Positions 7,503 to 16,205 are shown, numbered from the stretch's first letter. The stretch is DNA of 39,470 nucleotides from Pandoraea sp. (GCA_031291335.1 JARLJF010000207.1:1-39470); one strand, 5' to 3'. Translations and numbers: made by a program. The notes: a model not told the origin generated them from the sequence alone.

Positions 7503-7949
7503 ATGACGTTTCTTCCTATACGACGGCGCGCGTGGATCGTGCCGGTCGCGCTGTCGCTGTGGGGCGCGTGGTTTGCGACCGCCAACAGTGCGCCCCATGC
7601 CACAGAATCCGCGGCACCACCCGCGCACGATGGCCATAGCGGTGTAACCACCGCCGATGATCCTGCGGCACCGGATGCCCCTGTCGGGCCGCCTCCCATC
7701 GGCGTGCTCCACGACTTCTCCCGTCCTGCGTTGTCCGTTCCCACGGGCGATTGGCGCAAGGTGAATGCCAGCGTCTCCGGCATGTCAGGCATGACAGCGA
7801 TGCCAGCAATGCCGGGGATGTCCGACGGCGGCCACGACATGGCAGGACACAACAGCGGCGCCGTGAACACCTCGCCGTCCAGCAATCGCACCGGACATGC
7901 CGCGCATACCGGACACACCGGGCACAACATGCAAGGAGACTCGCGATGA
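7503..7949 (+). CDS. Met/His-rich exported copper-binding protein
   Basis: 148 residues from ATG 7503 (a TTG at 7488 is also possible). One N-terminal hydrophobic segment (AWIVPVALSLWGAWFATANSA) acts as a signal peptide. The mature chain is low in complexity: HDGHSG, a run of MSGM/MPAMPGMSDGG, HDMAGHN, and TGHAAHTGHTGHNM. Such Met-X-Met and Gly-His repeats bind Cu(I)/Cu(II) in CopB/PcoB N-termini and related proteins. The stop overlaps the next start by ATGA. No folded domain is visible, so it may serve as a periplasmic metal sponge or chaperone for the efflux protein that follows. Confidence 0.7.
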   Translation: MTFLPIRRRAWIVPVALSLWGAWFATANSAPHATESAAPPAHDGHSGVTTADDPAAPDAPVGPPPIGVLHDFSRPALSVPTGDWRKVNASVSGMSGMTAMPAMPGMSDGGHDMAGHNSGAVNTSPSSNRTGHAAHTGHTGHNMQGDSR

Positions 7950-9478
7950 CAGTCTCCCTCTCCCTCTCCTTCTCGGGCTCGCCGCGCTCGCCGCACTCGC
8001 GATTGCGTGGACGTGTCGCGCCCGTCGCATCGCGAGCGCGACGCCATCGCCGGACGCCGCTGGTCATCGCCGCGCTCGCCACGCTGGCGCTGTCAGGTTG
8101 CGCGACATTCAGCAGCGACGGCGGCTTCGCTCCGGTCGCCGAAGCCACGCAGCAGCACCTCGGCAAACCCGCAGTCTGGGCCCGTGATGACGCCGCGGCG
8201 AAAGACCTCGCCCAGACGCGCGACGACTTGCTCTCCCGCCCGCTCGACATCGATGCGGCCGTGCGTCTCACTCTGCTCAACCATCGCGGTCTGCAAGCCA
8301 CTTACGCCGAACTCGGCATCGCGGAAGCCTCGCTCGTGCAAGCGGGACGCTTACCCAATCCGCGTTTCTCGTTTCAGCGCGTCCAGGGCGGCGGCGATAT
8401 CAGCATCGAGCGTACGTGGGGGCTCGACTTCGTTCGCGTCCTCACGATGCCGCTCGCCTCGCGGATTGAAGCGCGCCGCTTTGCGCAAGTGCAGGCACAA
8501 GTGACGCAGGCGGTCATCGAACAGGCCACGCTCACGCGTCGTGCCTGGATCGACGCCGTTGCTGCGCAAGAGCGCGTGCAGATCCTCGAGCAGACGAGTC
8601 TTGCGACACAGGCCGCCAGCGAACTCGCCGACGGCATGGCGCGCGCGGGCAACTTCAGTGCGATGCGTCGCACGCAGGAGAACCTCGTCTACGCAGACAC
8701 CGCGGCGCGTCTCGCGCGAGCCCGAGAGCAGGCAAGCACCGCGCGAGAACAACTCGCCCGGCAAATGGGCTTGTGGGGCCCGCAACTGACCTTCACGCTA
8801 CCGGCGCGTCTGCCCGCGCTTCCACGCACGCGGCCGGCATGGCCTGACGCCGAAGCGCTGGCGTTACGCGAGCGTGCTGACATTCGTGCCGCCCGCGCCG
8901 CGCTCGACAGCACGGCGAGCGATCTGGGGCTCACGCGCGTCACGCGCTTTGTCAACGTGCTCGATACCGCCTATCGCAACAATGGTGCGACGGGTTCGCC
9001 CACCGAGCGCGGGTACGAAATCTCGCTGGAGGTGCCGCTCTTCGACTGGGGCACTGCACGCGTGGCCGGTGCCGAGGCACGCTATCGCCAAAGCGTTGAC
9101 CGCCTGGCGGACACCGCCGTCGCGGCACGCGCCGACGTTCGCACACGTCGCACGCAGACGCTCGCCGCGTGGGACATCGCCGAGCATTACCGCGTCACGA
9201 TCCTGCCGATGCGTCAACGCGTCTCCGACGAATGGCTGCTGCGCTACAACGGCATGCTCGCAAGCGTCTTCGACCTGCTGACCGATGCGCGCGAGCAACG
9301 CGATACCGTGCTCGCCTATATCGATGCAACGGCAGATTTCTGGCTGGCCGACGCGGCGTTTCGCGAAAGCCTCGGTGGCGGCGAACCCGACACGGCGGAG
9401 GTACCGTCCGCCCCTGCGGCATCGCCTGCACCACCCCCACCCCCCGCTTCTTCTCACCAACACGGAGGTGACGCATGA
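7946..9478 (+). CDS. TolC-like outer-membrane efflux lipoprotein
   Basis: 510 residues. Start at ATG 7946, with AAGGAGAC 8 bases upstream and an ATGA overlap with the previous gene. A basic N-terminus leads to a lipobox, LALSGC (Cys52), then an OEP fold: repeated heptad helices (LLNHRGLQATYAELGIAEASL, GRLPNPRFS, the long QVQAQVTQAVIEQATLTRRAW helix) and a second half with the same pattern. That is the duplicated TolC/CusC architecture. The C-terminus is a Pro/Ala tail ending SSHQHGGDA. No RND pump or membrane-fusion gene is next to it, which is unusual; it may serve a distant pump, or have a structural role with the periplasmic copper proteins. Confidence 0.85.
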   Translation: MTVSLSLSFSGSPRSPHSRLRGRVAPVASRARRHRRTPLVIAALATLALSGCATFSSDGGFAPVAEATQQHLGKPAVWARDDAAAKDLAQTRDDLLSRPLDIDAAVRLTLLNHRGLQATYAELGIAEASLVQAGRLPNPRFSFQRVQGGGDISIERTWGLDFVRVLTMPLASRIEARRFAQVQAQVTQAVIEQATLTRRAWIDAVAAQERVQILEQTSLATQAASELADGMARAGNFSAMRRTQENLVYADTAARLARAREQASTAREQLARQMGLWGPQLTFTLPARLPALPRTRPAWPDAEALALRERADIRAARAALDSTASDLGLTRVTRFVNVLDTAYRNNGATGSPTERGYEISLEVPLFDWGTARVAGAEARYRQSVDRLADTAVAARADVRTRRTQTLAAWDIAEHYRVTILPMRQRVSDEWLLRYNGMLASVFDLLTDAREQRDTVLAYIDATADFWLADAAFRESLGGGEPDTAEVPSAPAASPAPPPPPASSHQHGGDA

Positions 9479-10821
9479 CCTCGCGCCGACGATTCCTGCG
9501 TGACGCAAGCCTCGCCGTCATGGGTGCGACTGCCGTCGAGCGCACCAGCCTGGCCGCGCTGCCCGACGCGGCGACGCGCAACGACGCCAGCACCGCAAAA
9601 CCCCTCGCGCCTCCCAACGGCCGCCCGTATCGTCCTGTCGTAACGCTCAACGGCTGGACACTCCCGTGGCGCATGCGCAATGGCGTCAAGGAGTTTCACC
9701 TGATCGCCGAGCCCGTGGTGCGAGAGATTGCGCCGGGCATGCAGGCGAACCTGTGGGGCTACAACGGACAGAGTCCCGGGCCGACCATCGAAGTCGTCGA
9801 AGGCGACCGCGTGCGTCTTTACGTAACGAACCGTCTGCCCGAAGCGACGAGCGTGCACTGGCACGGCCAACGCCTGCCCAACGGCATGGACGGCGTGGCG
9901 GGCCTCAACCAGCGCGCCATCGCCCCGGGGCAGACCTATGTCTACGAGTTCGAAGCGAAGCGCGCCGGCACGTTCATGTATCACCCGCACGCCGACGAGA
10001 TGATGCAGATGGCGATGGGGCTGATGGGCTTCTGGGTCACGCATCCGAAAGACCCGTCATTCATGCCGGTCGACCGCGATTACGTGTTCCTCATCAACGC
10101 CTACGCCATCGACCCGGGCACCCGCACGCCGCGCGTGAACGAGATGACGGACTTCAATCTCTGGACGTGGAACAGCCGCGCGTTTCCGGGCATCGATCCA
10201 CTGGTGGCGCGTCAGGGCGACCGGGTGCGCATTCGTATCGGCAACCTCACGATGACGAATCACCCGATCCATCTGCACGGTCACGAGTTCAAGGTGACGG
10301 GCACCGATGGCGGTTGGGTGCCGCCCACCGCCCAGTGGCCGGAAGTCACGACGGATGTCGCCGTGGGACAGATGCGCGCCATCGAGTTCGACGCCATCGA
10401 GCCAGGCGACTGGGCCTTCCATTGCCACAAGTCGCATCACACGATGAACCCAATGGGGCACGAGGTGCCGACCATGCTCGGCGTGAATCAGCGTGAGATC
10501 GCGACCAGGATCGCCCGCATCATTCCCGACTATATGGCGATGGGCGAAACCGGCGCCTCGATGAACGGCATGGAAATGCCCTTGCCGGAAAACACATTGC
10601 CGATGATGACCGGCACCGGCCCGTACGGCCCCATCGAAATGGGCGGCATGTTCACCACCTTGAAAGTGCGGCAGGACCTGCCGCGCGACAGTTATCGCGA
10701 TCCCGGCTGGTATCGCGCGCCGCGCAGCTCGGTCGCCAGCCCGTGGCAAGGCAGCACTTCAGCGTTACCCTCTACCCATCGTCAGCCTGCCAACGCGGGC
10801 AAAACCGGAGTCAAATCATGA
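9475..10821 (+). CDS. Tat-exported multicopper oxidase
   Basis: Periplasmic oxidase, probably detoxifying Cu(I) with O2 as electron acceptor. 448 residues. The Tat signal SRRRFLRDAS is at residues 3-12. All copper-ligand motifs are present: HWHG (128-131), HPH (170-172), HPIHLHGHEF (263-272) and HCHKSHHTMNPM (316-327), the last giving the type-1 Cys317 and axial Met327. Only two cupredoxin domains fit the length (about 60-195 and 200-335), unlike the three-domain CopA/PcoA. A Met-rich tail follows (MNGMEMP, MMTGTGP). ATGA overlaps link it to both neighbours. Confidence 0.92.
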   Translation: MTSRRRFLRDASLAVMGATAVERTSLAALPDAATRNDASTAKPLAPPNGRPYRPVVTLNGWTLPWRMRNGVKEFHLIAEPVVREIAPGMQANLWGYNGQSPGPTIEVVEGDRVRLYVTNRLPEATSVHWHGQRLPNGMDGVAGLNQRAIAPGQTYVYEFEAKRAGTFMYHPHADEMMQMAMGLMGFWVTHPKDPSFMPVDRDYVFLINAYAIDPGTRTPRVNEMTDFNLWTWNSRAFPGIDPLVARQGDRVRIRIGNLTMTNHPIHLHGHEFKVTGTDGGWVPPTAQWPEVTTDVAVGQMRAIEFDAIEPGDWAFHCHKSHHTMNPMGHEVPTMLGVNQREIATRIARIIPDYMAMGETGASMNGMEMPLPENTLPMMTGTGPYGPIEMGGMFTTLKVRQDLPRDSYRDPGWYRAPRSSVASPWQGSTSALPSTHRQPANAGKTGVKS

Positions 10822-11336
10822 TTCGCTCACGCTTCCCGTCGCGCCTTGTCCGTACTTTGTCGGTTCCCTTCGTTCTCGGTGCCGTCACGCTGACGTTGGC
10901 GGGCCCCGCGTTTGCCGACGATCCGCACGCCATGCACATGCAGCACGGTCACGACAGTGCGGCTGCGGCCATCGGTGAACCCGGCAACGACGCTCAGGCC
11001 ACGCGCACGGTCGACGTCGACATGCGCGACACCATGCGCTTCTCACCCGCCACCCTCACCGTGCGTCGCGGCGACACGGTGCGCTTCGTCGTCACCAACA
11101 ACGGCAAGATCCGCCACGAAATGACGTTGGGCACGGCAGCGTCGCTCGCCGAGCACGCCAAGATGATGCAGCAGATGCCCGGCATGTCTCACGCCGAACC
11201 CAATGCCGTGACGGTCGAACCCGGCGAGCGCAAGACGCTCGTGTGGCACTTCACGCAACCGGGGACCGTGGAATTCGCGTGCCTCGAACCGGGGCACTTC
11301 GAAGCCGGCATGCGCGGTGTCGTCAACGTACGTTGA
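10818..11336 (+). CDS. Periplasmic type-1 cupredoxin
   Basis: 172 residues. Start at ATG 10818, overlapping the oxidase stop (ATGA). The signal peptide ends near AGPAFA. A Met/His segment (HAMHMQHGH) precedes a single plastocyanin/azurin-like domain. The type-1 copper ligands are His100 (IRHEM), Cys155, His160 and Met165 (FACLEPGHFEAGM). The insert AKMMQQMPGMSH adds further copper ligands. It is probably an electron-transfer or copper-delivery partner of the multicopper oxidase encoded just upstream, and it ends the operon. Confidence 0.9.
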   Translation: MIRSRFPSRLVRTLSVPFVLGAVTLTLAGPAFADDPHAMHMQHGHDSAAAAIGEPGNDAQATRTVDVDMRDTMRFSPATLTVRRGDTVRFVVTNNGKIRHEMTLGTAASLAEHAKMMQQMPGMSHAEPNAVTVEPGERKTLVWHFTQPGTVEFACLEPGHFEAGMRGVVNVR

Positions 11337-11460
11337 TCGCAGCGCCGCGTTGCGGTGACAGGCTGGCGCGGGACGTGTCGGCAGTGCCGCCGGTCCCGCG
11401 CGGGGCCGGCGCAGGATTAGCGCATTTTCGGTGCCAGATCGACATCCGGTGCGGCTACGC

Positions 11461-11500
11461 CGTTCAAGCGTTCAAGCGGTCAGACGGTCAGGCGGTCAGT
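11461..11500. repeat. Five tandem 8-bp repeats
   Basis: Units CGTTCAAG, CGTTCAAG, CGGTCAGA, CGGTCAGG and CGGTCAGT. They run into the end of the minus-strand YigZ-like gene and supply its stop codon (TGA at 11498-11496). Copy-number change is possible here but should not break the gene, because each unit carries TCA. Confidence 0.6.
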
Positions 11501-12077
11501 CGCACCGCACCAAGCCGCCGCTGAGCGCTTCGGTCGCGTCAGCTTCGAATGCCACCACATCGCGCACCTTCAATCGCAAGCGTAGCGTGACAGCCTCGTC
11601 GTAGGCGGCCTCAAGCACCTCGGCCGAGTGACGCTCCGCCAGCCGGCGCAGCGTCGCTTCATGCGCAAAGGTGCAGCGATAGCGCGGCTCCGCCGTCGGC
11701 TCGACGGCAGTGAGCGTCGCGAGCTTCAAGGCTTCGCTCACTGCCTGTCCATAGGCCCGGGTCAACCCGCCCGCGCCGAGCTTGATGCCGCCGTAGTACC
11801 GCACGACCACCGCCAGCACGTTCGCCAGATCCTTGTGCATGAGCACGTTGTACATCGGCTTGGCCGCCGTGCCGCCCGGCTCACCATCGTCGTCGAAACC
11901 CGACGCACCTTCGCACAACAGCACCCAGCAGTAATGCGTGGCGTTGGGATATCGCACGCGCACCGCGTCGAGTTCGCGCATTGCGGCCTCTCGCGAGGCC
12001 ACGGGCATGACGATGCCGATAAACCGGCTCTTCTTGATGTCCAGCTCGGTCTCGACCGTTGCTGCCAATGCATGCAT
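11496..12077 (-). CDS. yigZ: YigZ/IMPACT family protein
   Basis: 193 residues, usual for the UPF0029 family. Residues ~1-110 form the IMPACT domain with the signature DDGEPGGTAAKPM and VRYYGGIKLGAGGLTRAY; the remainder is the C-terminal ferredoxin-like DUF1949 domain. Eukaryotic IMPACT affects Gcn2 activation; the bacterial role is unsettled, with proposals of translation-linked or peptidase-like function. The gene lies 23 bp downstream of the PhzF-like gene on the same strand, so both are probably co-transcribed. Confidence 0.93.
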   Translation of the reverse strand: MHALAATVETELDIKKSRFIGIVMPVASREAAMRELDAVRVRYPNATHYCWVLLCEGASGFDDDGEPGGTAAKPMYNVLMHKDLANVLAVVVRYYGGIKLGAGGLTRAYGQAVSEALKLATLTAVEPTAEPRYRCTFAHEATLRRLAERHSAEVLEAAYDEAVTLRLRLKVRDVVAFEADATEALSGGLVRCD

Positions 12078-12100
12078 ACGACTGTCGTCCCCCGCGCGCC

Positions 12101-12970
12101 TTACAGGCGCACCTCGCCGCGCGCGAGTTCGATGACGTTGCCGCCGACGCGAATCTCACGATTCGCCGTGACTTCGAGCGTCAGCCGGCACGCACGCTCA
12201 ATGGCATCGCCCTGCGTCACGCGTGCGCGCACCGGCAGCGGATAGCCTTGCCCGATGAGCCAGCCCCCTAGGTTGGCGCAGGCCGAACCGGTGCCCGGGT
12301 CCTCGCTCACCCCGCCGCCCTGCGTCGTGAAGAAGTAGCGGGCCGTGACCTGCAACACGCCGTCCTTTTGACCGTCGACGGAAAACACGTAGCCCGTCTT
12401 GCGCTCGAGGCTCGAGAGCGGCCACCGCTCCAGTCGTGCGCTGTCAGGTTGCGCTCGCGCGACCGCATCGGCGTCACGCAGCGGAATCAGCAGTTGATCA
12501 GCCCCGGTGTCGACCCACTGCGGCGATTGCGCGAGGTCGTCGCGGCTCAACCGCACCAGCGCGGCAATGTCGGAATCCGCCTCGCTCGCCTTCTCGATCT
12601 TCGGCTCGCCCGACGTCGGCGCCGTCAGCGTCCAGTGATCGCCCTCGGCCTTCACCGGCACGAGGCCTGCGGCGAATTGCAGCGTCACGTCATCGCCCAG
12701 CTCACGCATGGCGCGCAACACATGCGCCGTGCCGAGCGTCGGGTGCCCAGCGAAACGCATCTCGTAGCCCGGCGTGAAGATGCGCACGTGGGCGTCGGCC
12801 GTCTCCGAGGGAAAAATGAACGTCGTCTCCGACAGGTTGAACTGTCGGGCCAGCAATCGCATTTCGTCGTCGCTCAGACCGCGTCCGTCTTCGAACACAC
12901 ACAGCGGATTGCCACCGAAGGTCGTTTCGGCGAAGACATTGACGATACGAAATGCATAGGTGCGGCTCAT
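12101..12970 (-). CDS. PhzF family isomerase/epimerase
   Basis: 289 residues from ATG 12970, chosen because the family begins at FRIVNVFAET and a TGGAG box precedes it; the longer frame to 13171 is unlike the family. The two-lobed DAP-epimerase-like fold is shown by FGGNPLCVFED (N-lobe) and, in the second lobe, SEDPGTGSACANLGGWL. Glu48 in SETTF matches the catalytic Glu of PhzF. Context holds no phenazine genes, so it is a PhzF-like (YddE/YHI9-type) enzyme of unknown substrate. It lies upstream of yigZ in a probable two-gene transcript and divergent from the pirin gene. Confidence 0.93.
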   Translation of the reverse strand: MSRTYAFRIVNVFAETTFGGNPLCVFEDGRGLSDDEMRLLARQFNLSETTFIFPSETADAHVRIFTPGYEMRFAGHPTLGTAHVLRAMRELGDDVTLQFAAGLVPVKAEGDHWTLTAPTSGEPKIEKASEADSDIAALVRLSRDDLAQSPQWVDTGADQLLIPLRDADAVARAQPDSARLERWPLSSLERKTGYVFSVDGQKDGVLQVTARYFFTTQGGGVSEDPGTGSACANLGGWLIGQGYPLPVRARVTQGDAIERACRLTLEVTANREIRVGGNVIELARGEVRL

Positions 12971-13226
12971 GACAAATCTCCAGTTGGGGGTACGTCGGAC
13001 GACGACTCGGCCGTCGAGCCTCATGGGCAAACGGGGCCGATAGCGGTCTGCCTTGCTGGCCATCCAGCGTTGGCCGGCCGGCTGGCCTTTCGAAAGAAGG
13101 CTCGTAGTCTCGCACATCAGGCAGCCGCACGCGCGCCAATGCGGGTGCTTTCGGTCTTTTGTACCCCGCACGATAGGAATCGCCCGTCGCTGCGCCGGAA
13201 GACGGGCAAATCGTCACTCTCATTTT

Positions 13227-13249
13227 ACTGTCACATTTCAGGTGACAAT
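13227..13249. promoter_or_regulatory. Dyad ACTGTCA-N9-TGACAAT, candidate LysR-type site
   Basis: Seven-base arms with one mismatch, 9-base spacer. Its centre (13238) lies about 65 bases before the predicted start of the pirin promoter, the usual place of a LysR-type recognition site. The same arms and spacing recur at 33621-33643 before a LysR gene. Confidence 0.5.
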
Positions 13250-13268
13250 CATTCGCAATTAAGACGGA

Positions 13269-13296
13269 TTGTAGTTCTCCGTCAGGACTCTAAAAT
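13269..13296 (+). promoter_or_regulatory. Candidate sigma-70 promoter of the pirin gene
   Basis: TTGTAG, a 16-base spacer, then TAAAAT (13291-13296), in an AT-rich stretch 60 bp before the pirin start. Confidence 0.5.
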
Positions 13297-13355
13297 GACA
13301 TTCATCGAGGCCAATCAAGCCTCCTAACGAAACGATGAAGACACAGGAGCCCATC

Positions 13356-14075
13356 ATGCTGGACATCAGAAAAGCGGCGGACCGAGGCGTTGCCGATCAC
13401 GGCTGGCTCAACTCGCGCCACACGTTCTCGTTCGCGAATTATTACGATCCGAAGCAAGTCGGCTTTTCCGATCTGCTGGTAATCAACGACGATCGCGTGG
13501 CCCCGGCACAGGGCTTCGGCAAGCATCCGCACCGCGACATGGAGATCTTTTCGTACGTGCTCGAAGGCGCGCTCGAACACAAGGACACCATGGGCACAGG
13601 CTCGGTGATCGAGCCGGGCGACGTGCAGTTGATGAGCGCCGGGCGCGGCGTGGCACACAGCGAGTTCAATCACTCGCCCACCTCGCCGGTGCACTTCCTG
13701 CAAATCTGGATCGTGCCGAATCAGACAGGTATCGCGCCGGAGTATCAGCAACAACGCTTCACGCCGGAAGAAAAGCGCGGTCGTCTGCGCCTGATCATGT
13801 CGCCGGACGGCGCCGACAACTCGCTGCATATCCATCAGGATGCACGAGTGTATGCCGGTCTGTTCGACGGCGATGAGTCGGCCACGCTGACGCTCGCGCC
13901 GAACCGCTACGCCTACGTGCATGTCGCACGCGGCAGCGTGAGCGTGAATGGTGTGGCGCTGGGTGAAGGGGATGGCGTGCGCGTGCGCGACGAAACCGCG
14001 CTCACGCTTTCGAACGGCACCGACGCCGAGGTGCTCGTGTTCGACCTGCGTCCGGTGGAAACGCCTGACTTCTAA
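13356..14075 (+). CDS. Pirin family protein (YhhW-type, quercetinase-like)
   Basis: 239 residues. The start at ATG 13356 is preferred over 13335: AGGAG lies 7 bases before it, and MLDIRKAADRG aligns with the start of Escherichia coli YhhW. Bicupin fold; metal ligands His57, His59 (KHPHRDMEI), His101 and Glu103 (VAHSEFN) fall at the same numbers as in YhhW. Such proteins bind Fe(II) or other divalent metals, and some cleave quercetin; the physiological role here is unknown. Its promoter carries a LysR-like dyad, pointing to induction by an aromatic or stress signal. Confidence 0.94.
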   Translation: MLDIRKAADRGVADHGWLNSRHTFSFANYYDPKQVGFSDLLVINDDRVAPAQGFGKHPHRDMEIFSYVLEGALEHKDTMGTGSVIEPGDVQLMSAGRGVAHSEFNHSPTSPVHFLQIWIVPNQTGIAPEYQQQRFTPEEKRGRLRLIMSPDGADNSLHIHQDARVYAGLFDGDESATLTLAPNRYAYVHVARGSVSVNGVALGEGDGVRVRDETALTLSNGTDAEVLVFDLRPVETPDF

Positions 14076-14090
14076 GGTGACGCTGACAGG

Positions 14091-14606
14091 TCAGTCGCGG
14101 CGCATCGTGAGCGAGCAAGCATCGCCACGGGCGTCGCGACTGACCGTCACCCGCGACAACCCGCTCAGATTCGGCGCCAGCGCGCGCCAGATGAACGCAC
14201 AGAGATTCTCCAGCGTGGCCGGGCCGAGACCGGCAACATCGTCGAGCAGACGATGATCGAGCCGTTCGCTCACGCGGGTCAGCTCGGCATCGAGGCAAGC
14301 GAGATCGAGCACCATGCCGTTCTCGCCTTGCGCACTGCCCGAGACTTCCACCGTCGCGCGATAGCTATGGCCGTGGATGCGCCGGCTCGCGTCGATACTC
14401 GGCGGATCGATGTCGCGCCGAATCAGCGTGTGCGCCGCTTCGAACACGAAGCTGCGCGAGAGCGTGAACTGCGCACACGTTTGCGGCATGGCGAGGCTTC
14501 GGGGACTGCTGGTACTGCCCGTACTGCAATGTGCCGTGCGCTGCGTCGTGCGCTTCAGCGCACGCTCGCGCCCGCTTCGCGGCTTGCCCGCCGCTTCACC
14601 ACTCAT
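14091..14606 (-). CDS. QueD/PTPS-like protein lacking the catalytic Cys
   Basis: COG0720 fold (6-carboxy-tetrahydropterin synthase in queuosine synthesis, or another pterin enzyme). The ATG at 14606 overlaps the stop of the GTPase gene (ATGA) and has GAGG upstream; it adds a 39-residue basic extension. ATG 14489 would start at the domain itself (132 residues). Zinc ligands are kept: His59 (FEAAHT), His78 and His80 (HGHSY). The Asp117-His118 pair (RLDHRL) and Glu133 (TLEN) are kept too. The canonical Cys four residues before HGH is Ser74 here, so it should not be a standard QueD. Coupling to a COG0523 GTPase and nearby Zur-like boxes suggest a zinc-limitation paralogue (QueD2 type). Confidence 0.85.
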   Translation of the reverse strand: MSGEAAGKPRSGRERALKRTTQRTAHCSTGSTSSPRSLAMPQTCAQFTLSRSFVFEAAHTLIRRDIDPPSIDASRRIHGHSYRATVEVSGSAQGENGMVLDLACLDAELTRVSERLDHRLLDDVAGLGPATLENLCAFIWRALAPNLSGLSRVTVSRDARGDACSLTMRRD

Positions 14607-15853
14607 GCGTCCTCGCTTGCCATTTCCAGTGGCAACGCATGTTCGGCGTCGCGCCAGGCGCTATCGCCCAGCGACAGTTCGACAGCACTCAGACGGCACT
14701 CGACGAACGCCTTCTCGATGGCGCCGCGATCCATGTCGCGTCCAATGAAGACCACTTCGTTGATGCGATCGCCCCACGGCGCTTCCCAATTGGCCTCGAT
14801 CGCCGCGCGCTGCGGATCGCCTTCAAGCGGCCATTGATCCGCATCGGCGGCGGCCCACCAATGCCCCACCGGTTCCAGCGTCGCGGTGTTGCCTGCGCGC
14901 GAGTAGGCGAGCGCCCACGCCGGACGATTCGCAGCCCAGACATAGCCCTTGGCACGGATAAGGCCGTCGAACGGCATCGACATGAAAGCGGCAAAACGCG
15001 CCGGATGCAGCGGCTCGCGCTGGCGCAGCACGAAGCTCGTCACGCCGTAGGTATCGGCCTCGGAGTCGTGCTCGCCGGCGAGCGCTTGCGCCCAACCGGC
15101 CATCTGTTCCGCGCGCTCCGGATCGAAGCGGCCCGTGCCCAGCACTTCGGTCAGCGGCACCTGTCCTTTCTCGCCCAGCACGATGCGGGCCGACGGATTG
15201 AGCCCAGTAATGAGCGCCTTGACGGCATCGAGACGCGCCGCGTCGACGCAATCCACCTTGCTCACGACCACCACGTCCGCGAACTCGATCTGCTCGGTCA
15301 ACAGTTCGGCAAGACGCCGCTCGTCTTCCTCTCCTGCCACTTCGCCGCGCTGCGCGAGCGTGTCGAGGCTGTGGAAGTCTTCAAGCACATGCAGGGCGTC
15401 AACGACCGTCACCATCGTGTCCAGGCGCGCGACGTCGGCGAGCGACTGACCCGCCTCGTCACGAAACTCGAACGTTGCGGCCACCGGCATCGGTTCGGCA
15501 ATCCCCGTCGACTCGATGAGCAAGTAGTCGAAGCGGCCGTCCTTCGCAAGTTCGCGCACGGCGATGAGCAAATCCTCACGCAGCGTGCAGCAGATGCAAC
15601 CGTTGCTCATTTCGACGAGACGCTCTTCCGTGCGCGAGAGCGCCGCCCCTGCATTGGCCGCGCCGCGTTCCACGAACGAGGCGTCGATGTTCACCTCGCT
15701 CATGTCGTTGACGAGGACGGCCACACGCAGACCGTCGCGATTGCGCAGCACATGGTTGAGCAGCGTGGTTTTGCCCGCGCCGAGAAAGCCGGAAAGCACG
15801 GTGACGGGCAGGCGACGATCGGCGTCGCCGGATTTCGCGAGAGGGAGAGTCAT
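14603..15853 (-). CDS. COG0523 GTPase, putative zinc chaperone (CobW C-terminal domain)
   Basis: 416 residues from ATG 15853 (AGGA box 9 bases upstream). G3E P-loop GTPase: Walker [10 protein letters not shown] (22-30), metal site GCICC (Cys86, Cys88, Cys89), an ESTG switch region, and SKVD for guanine recognition. A CobW_C domain follows from about residue 270 ([20 protein letters not shown]). Members of this subgroup (ZigA/ZagA/YeiR) move zinc to client enzymes when it is scarce and are often Zur-regulated. It overlaps the QueD-like gene, a likely client. Two dyads lie 340-400 bp upstream, in the region shared with copC. Confidence 0.93.
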   Translation of the reverse strand: MTLPLAKSGDADRRLPVTVLSGFLGAGKTTLLNHVLRNRDGLRVAVLVNDMSEVNIDASFVERGAANAGAALSRTEERLVEMSNGCICCTLREDLLIAVRELAKDGRFDYLLIESTGIAEPMPVAATFEFRDEAGQSLADVARLDTMVTVVDALHVLEDFHSLDTLAQRGEVAGEEDERRLAELLTEQIEFADVVVVSKVDCVDAARLDAVKALITGLNPSARIVLGEKGQVPLTEVLGTGRFDPERAEQMAGWAQALAGEHDSEADTYGVTSFVLRQREPLHPARFAAFMSMPFDGLIRAKGYVWAANRPAWALAYSRAGNTATLEPVGHWWAAADADQWPLEGDPQRAAIEANWEAPWGDRINEVVFIGRDMDRGAIEKAFVECRLSAVELSLGDSAWRDAEHALPLEMASEDA

Positions 15854-16190
15854 GTCAGCAAAGTCCTGTGATCTTGTGGGGCGGGCAAGGCGCACTCAGC
15901 ACACGCGCTTCCCCCGAAGGATGCGCGCCGACGACACCCACCCGTGATGTCCTGCCGCACCCGCCGCCTGGGAGGGCTGGCACGGCACTTCGTGACGCCG
16001 CTGGCGCGCCGTCGGGGGGACCGGCACGGCATCACGCATCACGTGGCATGGGCGCGTCGGCGCGCATTCGTGGCGATGCCAGCCGTTCACCGGACACCGC
16101 GTGGCGCAAGACCCGCCACAGCGACGGCGTGACACCAGCCCTTCGCGCCAGCTTCACCGCCCATCGCTGCGCTGTCCGCAGCCGAATTAA

Positions 16191-16205
16191 TGCAACAGAG
16201 TTGCA
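16191..16205. promoter_or_regulatory. Dyad TGCAAC-AGA-GTTGCA, candidate Zur box 1
   Basis: Perfect 6-base arms around a 3-base centre, embedded in an AT-rich patch. The same arms and spacing occur 49 bp away. The geometry resembles Fur/Zur-family 6-3-6 dyads, and the flanking genes are metal-homeostasis genes. Assignment to Zur is inference. Confidence 0.5.

Larger units (their letters stand above)
12971..13355. other. Divergent promoter region between PhzF-like and pirin genes
   Basis: 385 bp without a gene. The phzF-like half is GC-rich with no clear signal. The pirin half (13200-13300) is distinctly AT-richer and holds the dyad at 13227-13249 and a sigma-70-like promoter at 13269-13296, listed separately. 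Confidence 0.6.

Noticed and set aside
13335..13355. ATG 13335 start of the pirin gene
   Set aside because: Only 13356 has a ribosome site and gives the same residue numbering for metal ligands as YhhW.
14531..15871. 446-codon plus-strand frame opposite the COG0523 gene
   Set aside because: Arg/His-rich antisense shadow; COG0523 protein is complete on the other strand.
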